Source: Halpernia sp048269545
GTDB taxonomy: Bacteria > Bacteroidota > Bacteroidia > Flavobacteriales > Weeksellaceae
Assembly (NCBI RefSeq): GCF_048269545.1
Contig: NZ_JBLXIJ010000002.1
Location: 62,001 to 126,000 of the forward strand
Direction: 5' to 3'
DNA length: 64,000 bases
Shown: positions 32,082-41,111 of the stretch, one piece after another
How the letters are laid out: the number at the start of each line of letters is the position of its first letter
Position numbering within the stretch: the stretch's first letter is position 1
Notes under the pieces: generated by a model
Seen by the model: only the letters and a program-made list of their open reading frames with translations
Databases searched by the model: none
What the model was told of the DNA's origin: nothing
Program-made: the position numbers and the translations under genes

Positions 32082-33551
32082 TTGGAACAACAAATTAAAA
32101 ATAATCCGAAAATAATGAAAGCTTGGGCGCTTTATGACTGGGCAAACTCAGTTTATTCGCTCGTAATTACTTCTACAATTTTCCCCATTTATTACACCAA
32201 TCTAACCACAGCTTACAAGAAAAAAGAATTTATAGAAAGTTCTGGTTTATGGAAGGAAGTTCCCATTCCGCATTTAATTAAAATTATGGGAACGTCTTAC
32301 GAACCCGCTGCTTTATTCAGTTTTTCATTGACTTTATCATTCTTAATAGTTGTAATTATTTCGCCAATTTTATCTTCTTTAGCCGATACAATTGGAAATA
32401 AAAAATCTTTTTTACAATTTTTCTGTTATCTCGGCGCAACTTCTTGTATGGGTTTAGCAATGTTTACAAGTATTGATAATGTATTTCTGGGATTATTATT
32501 TAGCGTAACCGCAAGTGTTGGTTTTTGGGGAAGTTTGGTTTTTTACAATTCCTTTTTACCCGATATTGCAACGCCAGATAAACAAGATTCTCTCTCTGCA
32601 AAAGGCTATGTTTATGGTTATATTGGTTCAGTAATTTTATTAATTATTTGTTTATTATTAATTCAAGTGGTAGCAAAAACACCAAATGAAACGGCGATTT
32701 ATACAAGAGTTACATTCTTATTAACCGGCGCATGGTGGTTTGGTTTTTCTCAATATACATTTAAACATTTGCCACAATTTGGTTTAATTAAAGACAATTT
32801 ACCAAAAGATTTAGTGCTTTTAAATTATAAAAATATTTTCCAAAAACATGAAGAGCACGGCGGAGTTTTTGAAGTTTTAAAAGATAATATTTCTTTTTAC
32901 GGAGATATTGCGAAAGAAAGTTTTCGAGAATTATTTAAAGTGGGAAATCATTTATTTAAAAACCGAAATTTAAAATTCTTTTTATCCTCATTTTTCTTTT
33001 ACAGCATTGGAATGCAAACTATTTTTTTGATGGCAACTTTGTTCGGAACTTCCGAAATTTTCACAAGAGATGAAGATCAATATAAATTAATTATTACTAT
33101 TCTTGTCATTCAAATTGTGGCGATTTTTGGGGCGCTCGCTTTTTCAAGATTATCTAAATCTATTGGAAATAAAAACGTCATAAGTATTGCGGTTTTTATT
33201 TGGATTATTTGCTGTCTTTCAGCCTATTTTTTAAACAAAGAAAATCCAAATGTAGAAATGCAATTTTATGTATTAGCTGCAATAATTGGTTTGGTTATGG
33301 GCGGTTTACAAGCAATGTCGCGATCCACATATTCTAAATTATTGCCAGAAGATTCTATGGATAATACGACGTATTTTAGTTTTTATGATGTTTTAGAAAA
33401 ATTAGCAATAATTTTGGGATCTTTAATTTTTGGTATCGTGATTCAGAAATTTCACAATATGCATTATGCATTTATAGGAATGTCGTTTTTCTTTGCGATT
33501 GGTCTGGTTTTAATTCGATTTTTGAAGACGAAAAAGGAGGTTTTGGAGTAA
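32082..33551 (+). CDS. MFS transporter, UMF1/Atg22-like
   Basis: 489 residues with about twelve membrane helices. The motif KAWALYDWANSVYSLVITSTIFPIYY (split across residues 13-38) is the signature of the UMF1 (Atg22-like) group, and a long cytosolic loop lies at about 240-300. The start is probably TTG at 32082 (MEQQIKNNPKIMK); an ATG 11 codons on would trim a conserved charged end. In yeast Atg22 exports vacuolar amino acids; bacterial substrates are unknown. Transcribed alone from the promoter with the inverted repeat. Confidence 0.85.
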   Translation: MEQQIKNNPKIMKAWALYDWANSVYSLVITSTIFPIYYTNLTTAYKKKEFIESSGLWKEVPIPHLIKIMGTSYEPAALFSFSLTLSFLIVVIISPILSSLADTIGNKKSFLQFFCYLGATSCMGLAMFTSIDNVFLGLLFSVTASVGFWGSLVFYNSFLPDIATPDKQDSLSAKGYVYGYIGSVILLIICLLLIQVVAKTPNETAIYTRVTFLLTGAWWFGFSQYTFKHLPQFGLIKDNLPKDLVLLNYKNIFQKHEEHGGVFEVLKDNISFYGDIAKESFRELFKVGNHLFKNRNLKFFLSSFFFYSIGMQTIFLMATLFGTSEIFTRDEDQYKLIITILVIQIVAIFGALAFSRLSKSIGNKNVISIAVFIWIICCLSAYFLNKENPNVEMQFYVLAAIIGLVMGGLQAMSRSTYSKLLPEDSMDNTTYFSFYDVLEKLAIILGSLIFGIVIQKFHNMHYAFIGMSFFFAIGLVLIRFLKTKKEVLE

Positions 33552-33612
33552 GATTGTTTTTAAAAGTAAATTTTAATAATTTAACTATTCTAAAAATATT
33601 TTAAATTCATCT

Positions 33613-34749
33613 ATGAAAACATTTCTTTTTTCAATATTAATTTTTTTTGGAGTTTATTCAAATGCACAAACTTATTCACAAAATTTCAATGTAGATATTG
33701 AAAATAAAGATGTTAAAAATATTGTTGATTTATGGCAATCTTATTTAAAAACAAATTCTAGAGATGATTGGGATAAAAGTGAAGTCAAAGATTTAAAAAA
33801 CTTTAATATTTTAGATATAGACGGAGTTATCAATCCATCTTTAATGAATTGGCACTTTAATAATAGAATTTTAAGTGTAAATCCTATTTCAGAAAATACT
33901 TATTTAATAAAATCAATGTTCCAAACTGATGCTAATGAAGTATTTGCAATTACAAATGTTCTTGCAAAAAAAATTGGAAGTCAATTCAAACTTTCAAATT
34001 ATATTTTTGAATATACAAAAGATTGGAAAACTGATCAAGAATTAAATATAAAATACATTCATCGTGCAGAATACAATTTAAATAAAAATGAAATTAATGA
34101 GACTGAAGAATTTTATTCTCAATTATGTCAAATTTTCGATGTTAAGCCAGAAAAATTAACTTATTTCATTGCAAAAGATTGCGATAATATCTTTGATATA
34201 CTCGGGTTTGAATATATTTTTCAAAAGGGTGGGCAAAAAGAATGTGGTTATTTTGAATCTAAAAATAATTTCATTTTTGCAACAGAAAAAGCAGGAGCAA
34301 ATCATTACCACGAGATTACACATTTCATTAATGATTTTTATCCTAATGCTAATCAACTTTTATTAGTAGGAATTTCAGCATACCTAGGAAAAGATAAAGC
34401 ACATTTTGGTAAACCTTTAATTTTCCACACAAAAAGAGTTGATGCCTATTTAAAAGAAAATATAGGAATCAATTTATCAAAACCTTTTGATTTTTATAAA
34501 TTAGATGAAAAAACCAATCCACAATACGTAATTGGTGCAGTTATTTGCGAATTAATTTTAGAAAAAGGGGGTAAAAAAGAATTGATTAATGCGTTTAGAA
34601 ATACAAAAACCGATGAAGATTTAATAAAATATTTAAAAACTAATATTTTACGAGAAAATGAAAATTTAAATACAGTTTTGAGAAATAAAATTAGTGAAAT
34701 TTCAAAATTAGATGAATTTCCAGACTTTTTCAAAAATTCAATTCAATGA
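33613..34749 (+). CDS. Secreted protein with HExxH motif, family unknown
   Basis: 378 residues with a signal peptide (MKTFLFSILIFFGVYSNAQ). The motif H233-E-I-T-H237 in ANHYHEITHFINDF matches the zinc-metallopeptidase HExxH pattern. A third ligand could be a downstream Glu or His, but none is obvious; HVGISAYL-type gluzincin context (LLLVGISAYLGKDKAHFGK) follows. The first 150 residues resemble an NTF2-like or hydrolase prodomain in layout only. No family is recognised. It lies 60 nt after the MFS gene and 54 nt before mevalonate kinase, which has its own -7 box. Confidence 0.7.
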   Translation: MKTFLFSILIFFGVYSNAQTYSQNFNVDIENKDVKNIVDLWQSYLKTNSRDDWDKSEVKDLKNFNILDIDGVINPSLMNWHFNNRILSVNPISENTYLIKSMFQTDANEVFAITNVLAKKIGSQFKLSNYIFEYTKDWKTDQELNIKYIHRAEYNLNKNEINETEEFYSQLCQIFDVKPEKLTYFIAKDCDNIFDILGFEYIFQKGGQKECGYFESKNNFIFATEKAGANHYHEITHFINDFYPNANQLLLVGISAYLGKDKAHFGKPLIFHTKRVDAYLKENIGINLSKPFDFYKLDEKTNPQYVIGAVICELILEKGGKKELINAFRNTKTDEDLIKYLKTNILRENENLNTVLRNKISEISKLDEFPDFFKNSIQ

Positions 34750-34777
34750 AACAATCATTATTTCCCCACATATTTCG

Positions 34778-34785
34778 TATCTTTG
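34778..34785 (+). promoter_or_regulatory. -7 promoter element (TATCTTTG) of the mevalonate kinase gene
   Basis: TATCTTTGCC lies 18 nt before the ATG at 34804, same sequence as the box upstream of the pseudouridine synthase gene. -33 element not clear. Confidence 0.5.
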
Positions 34786-34803
34786 CCACGGAAATTACAA
34801 TAA

Positions 34804-35730
34804 ATGACGAATCCTTTATTTTATGCTAAAATACTTCTCTTCGGAGAATACGGAATTATTGAAGACTCACAAGGTCTTACTTTGCCGTATAGCTTTTATA
34901 AAGGTGCTTTAAAGTTTTCTGATTTGAATTCTGATTTCGAAAAAAAATCCAATTCTTCTCTCAAAAAATATCTTGAATATTTAGAGAAAACAGAATTGCC
35001 AGAAGAATTTAAACTCAATCTTTCTGCTTTAAAAAGAGACATTTCAAAAGGTTTATTTTTCGATTCTAATATTCCGCAAGGTTATGGCGTTGGAAGTTCT
35101 GGTGCATTGGTTGCCGCAATTTTCGAGCGTTATTCTGTCATTAAAAGAAATCCAGAAAGCATTAGTAAAGAAGGATTAAAAAATTTAAAAGTTGTTTTCG
35201 GACAATTAGAAAGTTATTTCCATGGAAAAAGTTCTGGAATTGATCCTTTAATTTGTTACATGAATTTGCCGATTTTAATTGAAAATCGAGATAATGTTGA
35301 TAAAGTTTCACTTCCAAAAGAAAAAGCGGGAAAAGGCGCAATTTTCTTAATAGATTCTGGCTCAACTGGAGAAACTGGACCAATGGTACAGATTTTTTTC
35401 GAAAAATTAAAAAACGAAGGTTTCCGTAAAACTTTAAAAGAAGAATTTATCCGTTATAATAATGCGTGCATTGATACTTTCTTGAAAAAAGAAATGAATC
35501 CATTCTTTAAAAATTTAAAAAAATTATCTTTTTGGGCTTTTGAACATTTCAAACCAATGATACCAGAAAATATTTGGATGGCTTGGAAAAAAGGTTTAGA
35601 ATCCAACGCTTATTATTTGAAACTTTGTGGCAGCGGAGGAGGCGGTTATATTTTAGGCTTTGCTAAAGATTATCCAAAAGCAGAAAAAATGCTTCAAGCT
35701 TTTGACAAGGAGGTTATTTATAGGTTTTAA
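34804..35730 (+). CDS. Mevalonate kinase (GHMP family)
   Basis: 308 residues. N-terminal FYAKILLFGEYGIIEDS, the GHMP ATP loop PQGYGVGSSGALVAAI (about 95-110), ESYFHGKSSGIDPLICY with the catalytic Asp, and the C-terminal KLCGSGGGGYILGF are all present. It phosphorylates mevalonate in the bacterial mevalonate pathway to isoprenoids. It is followed 18 nt later by a UbiA-type prenyltransferase, so the operon joins isoprenoid making and use. Another GHMP kinase of the pathway is possible, but HGKSSGID favours mevalonate kinase. Confidence 0.82.
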   Translation: MTNPLFYAKILLFGEYGIIEDSQGLTLPYSFYKGALKFSDLNSDFEKKSNSSLKKYLEYLEKTELPEEFKLNLSALKRDISKGLFFDSNIPQGYGVGSSGALVAAIFERYSVIKRNPESISKEGLKNLKVVFGQLESYFHGKSSGIDPLICYMNLPILIENRDNVDKVSLPKEKAGKGAIFLIDSGSTGETGPMVQIFFEKLKNEGFRKTLKEEFIRYNNACIDTFLKKEMNPFFKNLKKLSFWAFEHFKPMIPENIWMAWKKGLESNAYYLKLCGSGGGGYILGFAKDYPKAEKMLQAFDKEVIYRF

Positions 35731-35748
35731 TTTTTAAATTTCTGTAAG

Positions 35749-36633
35749 TTGAATAAAAGTCTTTTCTACAGAATTTCTCAATTTTTCGGTTTTCTTCTCG
35801 GTGCAAAAGTTTTTATAACTGCACTTTTAGCATTTGCACTTTACGTTTCTGCTTACTTTCTTTTTAATCAGGAAGAATCCTTTAGAAATTTCGTTTTTGA
35901 TTATAAAGTTCATGGTTTAATTTTTTGTTCACTTTTCAGTATTTTGGCGGGCGGCATTATCAATCAATTTTATGATAAAGAAAAAGATACGCTTACAAAA
36001 CCTTTTCGCAGCAGAATTCAGAATTTTTTAAAACAAAAATATTTTCTTTACGCATATCTTTTTTTCAATTCATTATCACTTGGGATTGCGGGACTTTTAT
36101 CTTTCAGAATATTTTTATTTTTTTTAATTTATCAATTTTTGATGTGGTTTTACAGCCATAAACTCAGCAAAATTTTATTTTTAAATAATCTCAGTTTTGT
36201 TATTTTAACATTATATCCATTTTTTGGAATTTTGGTTTATTATCGTACTTTTTCTAAAGAGATTATATTTTTAGCAATTTTTTTATTTTTAATGCTTCTC
36301 ATTTTAGATATTTTAAAAGATACTTTAACTAAAAACGCTGATAAAATCTTTAATTATTCTACCATTCCAAATGTATTTGGAGACAGAGTAGCCATTAATA
36401 ATTTAATTTTTTTAATTATTACTAATATTTTAATCTCCATGAAAATCATTTCTCATAATGGTTTACATAACATTTGGTCATATTATTTTGCTGTAGGGCT
36501 TTTTGTTTTTATTTTTTGTATTTATTTCTTGCTTCAGAATTTTAAAAATTCAAAATTTTTTACTCTAAATTTCTTGAGATTGTGGCTTTTCATTGGCATT
36601 TGCGCAATGCTTTTGAACGGTATTTTCCATTAA
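35749..36633 (+). CDS. UbiA-family prenyltransferase
   Basis: 294 residues, TTG start (MNKSLFYRISQFFG); no ATG lies close. About eight or nine membrane helices. The first metal-diphosphate motif is N-x3-D-x3-D in GGIINQFYDKEKDTLTKPF (about 65-83), and the second acidic motif is LDILKDTLTKNADK (about 185-198). It transfers a prenyl chain to an acceptor in the inner membrane; whether the acceptor is a quinone precursor (MenA-like) or another is not decidable. Coupled to mevalonate kinase. Confidence 0.83.
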   Translation: MNKSLFYRISQFFGFLLGAKVFITALLAFALYVSAYFLFNQEESFRNFVFDYKVHGLIFCSLFSILAGGIINQFYDKEKDTLTKPFRSRIQNFLKQKYFLYAYLFFNSLSLGIAGLLSFRIFLFFLIYQFLMWFYSHKLSKILFLNNLSFVILTLYPFFGILVYYRTFSKEIIFLAIFLFLMLLILDILKDTLTKNADKIFNYSTIPNVFGDRVAINNLIFLIITNILISMKIISHNGLHNIWSYYFAVGLFVFIFCIYFLLQNFKNSKFFTLNFLRLWLFIGICAMLLNGIFH

Positions 36634-36671
36634 TTTTTTTTGAATTTTTATCATTACCATTTTCAATTTTG

Positions 36672-36679
36672 TAAATTTG
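36672..36679 (+). promoter_or_regulatory. gpmI: -7 promoter element (TAAATTTG) of gpmI
   Basis: TAAATTTGTGTAA lies 20 nt before the ATG at 36700 and matches TAnnTTTG. No TTG at proper distance. Confidence 0.5.
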
Positions 36680-36699
36680 TGTAATAAAATAGAAAAAAA

Positions 36700-38229
36700 A
36701 TGTCAAAAAAAGCTATACTTGCCATTCTTGACGGATGGGGTTTAGGAACAAATCCCGAAATTTCGGCACTCGCAAAAGCAAACACTCCTTTTATAGATTC
36801 CTGTTTAAAAAAATTCCCTAATACAACGCTTGAAGCGAGCGGAATTGCAGTCGGTTTACCGGTTGGTCAAATGGGAAATTCCGAAGTTGGACACATGAAT
36901 TTGGGTGCTGGAAGAATAGTTTACCAAAATTTGGTAAAACTAAATATGGCCGTTGAAAATAATACTTTAGGAAAAGAAGAAGTTATTGTAGATGCTTTTC
37001 GATATGCGAAAGAAAATTCTAGAAAAATTCATTTTATAGGTTTAGTTTCAAATGGCGGCGTTCATTCGCACATTAATCATTTAAAGGGATTATTGACGGC
37101 TGCAGCAGAATTTGGTTTAGATAAAAATGTCTTTGTTCATGCTTTCACAGATGGTCGAGATTGCGATCCGCATTCTGGAAAAGATTTTATTGCAGATCTT
37201 TTAAATCACATGAAAACGACGACTGGAAAATTAGCATCAGTTGTTGGAAGATATTATGCGATGGATCGTGATAAACGATGGGAAAGAGTAAAATTAGCTT
37301 ATGATGCAATGGTAAATGGAGTAGGATTTCAGACTAAAAATGTTTTAGAAAGTATTCAAAAATCTTATAACGAAGGAATTACAGATGAATTTTTAAAACC
37401 AATTATAATAAATGGTGATAATCATCTCCCGTTAACAAAAATAGAAAATGATGATGTCGTTTTATGTTTTAATTTTAGAACCGATCGAGGTAGAGAAATT
37501 ACGGAAGTTCTTACCCAGCAAGATTTTCCGGATTATGAAATGCATAAATTGAGCTTGTATTATATTACCATGACTAATTATGAAAAAGATTTTAAAAATA
37601 TTAATGTAGTTTTTGATGAAAAAGTTCTGACTGAAACTATGGGTGAAATTTTAGAAAAAAATCATAAATCGCAAATTCGTGTCGCTGAAACTGAAAAATA
37701 TCCGCACGTAACTTTTTTCTTTTCTGGTGGAAGAGAAGCGCAGTTTGAAGGTGAAAGTAGAATTCTTTGTCCAAGTCCAAAAGATGTTCCGACTTATGAT
37801 TTTAAACCAGAAATGTCGGCTTATGATATTACAGCAAAAATAGTCCCAGAAATAGAAAATGAAACGGCAGATTTTATTTGCTTAAATTTCGCAAACACAG
37901 ATATGGTAGGACATACAGGTGTTTTTTCAGCTGCTGTAAAAGCAGCCGAAGTTGTAGATTCTTGTATTCAAAAAGTAGCAACAGCAGCTTATGAGCACGG
38001 TTATGCGGTTTTTATTTTAGCAGATCATGGGAATTCTGATTTTATGATAAATCCAGACGGAAGTCCAAACACACAACATTCTACTAATTTAGTTCCTTTA
38101 ATTGTGATGGATAAAGATAGAACTTGGAATTTAAAACCAGGAAAATTAGGTGATGTTGCACCAAGTATTTTAAAAGTTATGGGAATAGAAATTCCTGAAA
38201 TAATGACGGGCGAAATTTTGGTAAGCTAA
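36700..38229 (+). CDS. gpmI: 2,3-bisphosphoglycerate-independent phosphoglycerate mutase
   Basis: It interconverts 3- and 2-phosphoglycerate in glycolysis using two Mn ions. The 509 residues show D11 in AILDGWGLG, the phosphorylated serine S61 in MGNSEVGHMNLGAGR, FTDGRDCDPHSG, GRYYAMDRDKRWER, FNFRTDRGREI, NFANTDMVGHTG and LADHGNSDFM. Complete and of normal length. Its own promoter, single gene. Confidence 0.97.
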   Translation: MSKKAILAILDGWGLGTNPEISALAKANTPFIDSCLKKFPNTTLEASGIAVGLPVGQMGNSEVGHMNLGAGRIVYQNLVKLNMAVENNTLGKEEVIVDAFRYAKENSRKIHFIGLVSNGGVHSHINHLKGLLTAAAEFGLDKNVFVHAFTDGRDCDPHSGKDFIADLLNHMKTTTGKLASVVGRYYAMDRDKRWERVKLAYDAMVNGVGFQTKNVLESIQKSYNEGITDEFLKPIIINGDNHLPLTKIENDDVVLCFNFRTDRGREITEVLTQQDFPDYEMHKLSLYYITMTNYEKDFKNINVVFDEKVLTETMGEILEKNHKSQIRVAETEKYPHVTFFFSGGREAQFEGESRILCPSPKDVPTYDFKPEMSAYDITAKIVPEIENETADFICLNFANTDMVGHTGVFSAAVKAAEVVDSCIQKVATAAYEHGYAVFILADHGNSDFMINPDGSPNTQHSTNLVPLIVMDKDRTWNLKPGKLGDVAPSILKVMGIEIPEIMTGEILVS

Positions 38230-38289
38230 TTGATTAAGTTAAATAAAGTATAAATAAAAATACTATGCTAAAAATAATATTTAAAATAT

Positions 38290-38297
38290 TACTTTTG
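38290..38297 (+). promoter_or_regulatory. -7 promoter element (TACTTTTG) of the acyl-ACP desaturase
   Basis: TACTTTTGC lies 22 nt before the ATG at 38320. It fits TAnnTTTG; the -33 element is not clear. Confidence 0.5.
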
Positions 38298-38319
38298 CAA
38301 AATCCTTTAAAATAAATAA

Positions 38320-39297
38320 ATGTACAATAAATTAGTTAGGTTAGAAGTAATGAAAAATTTGGGTAAAGAAGTAGAAGATTTCAAAGCTTCTTATCTTACA
38401 CCAGTGGAAAAAATTTGGCAGCCTGCTGATTTTTTACCAGATTCTTCATCAGATAATTTTAAATATGAAGTGGAAGAATTGCAAAGTTTTGCAAGAGAAA
38501 TGGATTATGATTTATTCGTAACTTTAATAGGAGACTGTATTACAGAAGAAGCACTTCCCACATACGAATCTTGGTTAATGGGAGTGGATGGAATTGATCA
38601 GGAAGAAAATTCTGGATGGGCAAGTTGGATTAGAAGTTGGACTGCAGAAGAAAATAGACACGGAGATTTGCTTAATAAATATCTGTATTTATGCGGAAGA
38701 GTAAATATGAGAGAAGTTGAAATTACCACACATTATTTAATACAAGACGGTTTAGATATTGGAACAACAATGGATCCTTATAGAAATTTCGTTTACACCA
38801 GTTTTCAAGAAACTGCCACCAATGTTTCTCACAGAAGAGTGGGAACTTTCGCAAAACAATGTGGAAATAAAAAATTAGCGCAAATGTGTGGAATGATTGC
38901 TGCAGATGAAGCGAGACACGCAAAAGCTTACAAAAATTTTGTAACTAGAATTTTAGAATTAGATCCATCGGAAATGGTATTGGCTTTTGAAGATATGATG
39001 CGTAAAAAAATCGTCATGCCTGCTCATTTAATGCGAGAATCTGGACAACAAGCAGGTGAACTTTGGAGTCATTTTTCAGATGCAGCGCAACGTTGCATGG
39101 TTTATACAGGACAAGATTATATTGATATTTTAGCAGATTTATTAGATGAATGGAAAATTGAACATCTAACTAATTTGACGGAAAAAGCACAAAAAGCACA
39201 AGAATATTTAATGAAATTGCCTTCAAGATTACAAAAAATTACGGAGAGAATTGCCACTCCAGATTTGGAATATCAATTTAAATGGATTAAATCCTAA
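38320..39297 (+). CDS. Soluble acyl-ACP desaturase
   Basis: 325 residues of the FA_desaturase_2 (stearoyl-ACP desaturase) family. Diiron ligands: Glu72-region helix (GDCITEEALP), E111 and H114 in WTAEENRHGDLL, E165 in SFQETATN, and E198 and H201 in AADEARHAKAY. It inserts a double bond into acyl-ACP using O2 and reduced ferredoxin; the ferredoxin near 4.4 kb is a candidate donor (inference). It makes monounsaturated fatty acids aerobically. A single gene with terminator. Confidence 0.92.
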   Translation: MYNKLVRLEVMKNLGKEVEDFKASYLTPVEKIWQPADFLPDSSSDNFKYEVEELQSFAREMDYDLFVTLIGDCITEEALPTYESWLMGVDGIDQEENSGWASWIRSWTAEENRHGDLLNKYLYLCGRVNMREVEITTHYLIQDGLDIGTTMDPYRNFVYTSFQETATNVSHRRVGTFAKQCGNKKLAQMCGMIAADEARHAKAYKNFVTRILELDPSEMVLAFEDMMRKKIVMPAHLMRESGQQAGELWSHFSDAAQRCMVYTGQDYIDILADLLDEWKIEHLTNLTEKAQKAQEYLMKLPSRLQKITERIATPDLEYQFKWIKS

Positions 39298-39317
39298 AAA
39301 GAATTAGATAAAATAAA

Positions 39318-39342
39318 GTGTTGATTTTTCAGCACTTTTTTT
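39318..39342 (+). terminator. Terminator of the acyl-ACP desaturase gene
   Basis: AGTGTTGA / TCAGCACT (39318-39325 and 39329-39336 approximately) with a TTT loop, one G-T pair, followed by a T run. Close to the next promoter box. Confidence 0.8.
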
Positions 39343-39348
39343 ATTTCT

Positions 39349-39356
39349 TATATTTG
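39349..39356 (+). promoter_or_regulatory. -7 promoter element (TATATTTG) of the HAD hydrolase gene
   Basis: TATATTTGC lies 17 nt before the ATG at 39374. A TTG at 39321-39323 is 25 bp upstream, slightly beyond the usual spacing and within the terminator hairpin. Confidence 0.5.
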
Positions 39357-39373
39357 CATACTTAAATTCTTTA

Positions 39374-39805
39374 ATGACAAATAACAAAAAATTAGCAATT
39401 GATTTTGACGGTACTATTGTAGAAGATGCATATCCTAAAATCGGGAAAGCTAAAACATTTGCTTTTGATACTTTAAAAAAATTGCAAAGTGAAGGATATC
39501 GTTTAATTTTATGGACTTACCGACACGGAAAAACTCTTGATGAAGCTGTAGAATTTTGTAAAAAAAATGGCGTAGAATTTTATGCAGTAAATTCTAGTTT
39601 TGAAGGTGAAATTTTTGAACTTCAAACACAATCTAGAAAAATAGATGCAGATTTATTTATCGACGATAGAAATCTTGGTGGTTTTCCAGGATGGGGAGAA
39701 ATTTATAGAATTGTAACTGAAAGAATTGAATTCCGAGTGAGTGGAACTGAAGTTTTAGCTTATTCTAAAATGAAACGGGATAAGAAAAAAGGACTCTTTT
39801 GGTAA
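39374..39805 (+). CDS. HAD-superfamily hydrolase, BT0820 type
   Basis: 143 residues with HAD motif I LAIDFDGTIVEDAYPKIG (Asp nucleophile D10 and acid D12), motif II in LILWTYRHGK, and the motif IV acid in LFIDDRNLGGFPGW. It lacks a cap domain, like Bacteroides BT0820-type small hydrolases, whose physiological substrate is not known to me. A single gene; an inverted repeat separates it from map. Confidence 0.82.
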   Translation: MTNNKKLAIDFDGTIVEDAYPKIGKAKTFAFDTLKKLQSEGYRLILWTYRHGKTLDEAVEFCKKNGVEFYAVNSSFEGEIFELQTQSRKIDADLFIDDRNLGGFPGWGEIYRIVTERIEFRVSGTEVLAYSKMKRDKKKGLFW

Positions 39806-39820
39806 AAATAGAGAAATTAG

Positions 39821-39869
39821 AATTTAGATTTAAAATATGAAACTTTACCGAAATTTTTAAATCTAAATT
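39821..39869. repeat. 15-bp perfect inverted repeat between the HAD gene and map
   Basis: AATTTAGATTTAAAA (39821-39835) and TTTTAAATCTAAATT (39855-39869) with a 19-nt spacer. AT-rich, so the chance level is not negligible. It could terminate the upstream mRNA or be an operator for map, whose ATG is 33 nt further on. Confidence 0.5.
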
Positions 39870-39901
39870 TTATAACATCTCAAATCTAATATCTTAAATT
39901 A

Positions 39902-40711
39902 ATGATTCAATTAAAAACAATAGAAGAACTTAGGTTGATGCGCGAAAGTGCACAATTGGTTTCCAAAACATTAGGACTTTTAGCTAAAGAAATAAAACCT
40001 GGCACAACCACTCTGCACTTAGATAAATTAGGTGGCGAATTCATTCGTGATAATGGAGGAGAACCAGCTTTTTTAGGAATGTATGGTTTTCCAAATAATT
40101 TATGTATTTCTCCCAATGCGGAAGTTGTTCACGGAATTCCTAACGAAAAACCTTTAGAAGAAGGTGATATTTTGTCCGTTGATTGCGGCGTTTTTATGAA
40201 TGGTTTTTACGGTGATCACGCTTATTCTTTTCAAGTAGGAGAAGTTGCGCCAGAAACTAAAAAGCTTTTAAAAATTACCAAAGAATCTTTATACAAAGGA
40301 ATTGAGCAATGTGTTCGTGGAAAAAGAATTGGAGATATTTCTTTTGCAATTCAAAATTATTGTGAAAAAGCTGGTTATGGCGTTGTGCGAGAATTAGTTG
40401 GTCATGGTCTAGGGAGAAAAATGCACGAAGATCCGCAAGTTCCAAATTATGGAAGAAAGGGAAGTGGTAAAGTTATAAAAGATGGAATTGCACTCGCAAT
40501 TGAACCAATGATAAATTTGGGAACAGAAAAAGTAAAATTTCACAAAGATGGTTGGACAGTTACGAGTTTAGATATGTCACCTTCTGCACATTTTGAGCAC
40601 GATGTTTGTGTAATTGACGGAAAGCCAGTTTTACTTTCCACTTACAAATATATTTATGAGGCTCTTGGAATTACTTCTGATGAAGAAAAACCTTTCACGA
40701 GAGATTTTTAA
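39902..40711 (+). CDS. map: Methionine aminopeptidase type I
   Basis: It removes the initiator methionine from new proteins. 269 residues. Metal ligands and neighbours are visible: His in VVHGIPN, Asp in LSVDCGVFMNGFYGDHAYSF, His in ELVGHGLGRKMHEDPQVPNYG, Glu in LAIEPMIN and Glu in AHFEHDVCV. Length and pattern match bacterial type I without an N-terminal zinc finger. Ends in a strong terminator. Confidence 0.95.
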   Translation: MIQLKTIEELRLMRESAQLVSKTLGLLAKEIKPGTTTLHLDKLGGEFIRDNGGEPAFLGMYGFPNNLCISPNAEVVHGIPNEKPLEEGDILSVDCGVFMNGFYGDHAYSFQVGEVAPETKKLLKITKESLYKGIEQCVRGKRIGDISFAIQNYCEKAGYGVVRELVGHGLGRKMHEDPQVPNYGRKGSGKVIKDGIALAIEPMINLGTEKVKFHKDGWTVTSLDMSPSAHFEHDVCVIDGKPVLLSTYKYIYEALGITSDEEKPFTRDF

Positions 40712-40716
40712 AACTA

Positions 40717-40745
40717 AAAAAGGCTTCAAAACATGAAGCCTTTTT
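40717..40745. terminator. Bidirectional terminator between map and the DUF6952 gene
   Basis: AAAAAGGCTTCA / TGAAGCCTTTTT (40717-40728 and 40734-40745), 12-bp perfect stem with 5-nt loop and flanking A/T runs. Confidence 0.92.
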
Positions 40746-40766
40746 ATATAATTTCAAGAAATTTTT

Positions 40767-41018
40767 CTAATTTTTATCAATCGATCCTAAAACTTTTTGA
40801 GCAAAACCATTCAACGCATCTCTTTCAGCCATTCCATTTTTTACATTTTCGTGAACTTCCAAAGCGCCACAAATATTAGTAATTAATTCTCCGGCAACAT
40901 TTAAATCTTCGTCTGTAGTTCCTCTAAATTCTGTGAAACTTTCTAAAACTTCTAAAGTTTTTTCCAAATTTTCCACGCTTTGATTTTGATAAAATTGTCT
41001 GATAACGGGTAGTTTCAT
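40767..41018 (-). CDS. DUF6952-like small protein
   Basis: 83 residues, acidic and helical (MKLPVIRQFYQNQSVENLEK..). I recall conserved flavobacterial proteins with this start placed beside thioredoxin and peroxiredoxin genes; the DUF number is from memory and uncertain. No catalytic motif; one cysteine (in ITNICGALEVHENV). It is on the same strand as thioredoxin and peroxiredoxin, 93 nt after thioredoxin. A role in thiol redox is suggested by position only. Confidence 0.65.
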   Translation of the reverse strand: MKLPVIRQFYQNQSVENLEKTLEVLESFTEFRGTTDEDLNVAGELITNICGALEVHENVKNGMAERDALNGFAQKVLGSIDKN

Positions 41019-41111
41019 TTGTAATTTTTTTATTTTTTTAATTTGTCAAATGCAATCGCCAAATTTCTCCACTATTTTTTTTGCGGAGTTTTAATAGCTA
41101 TTTCATAACTT

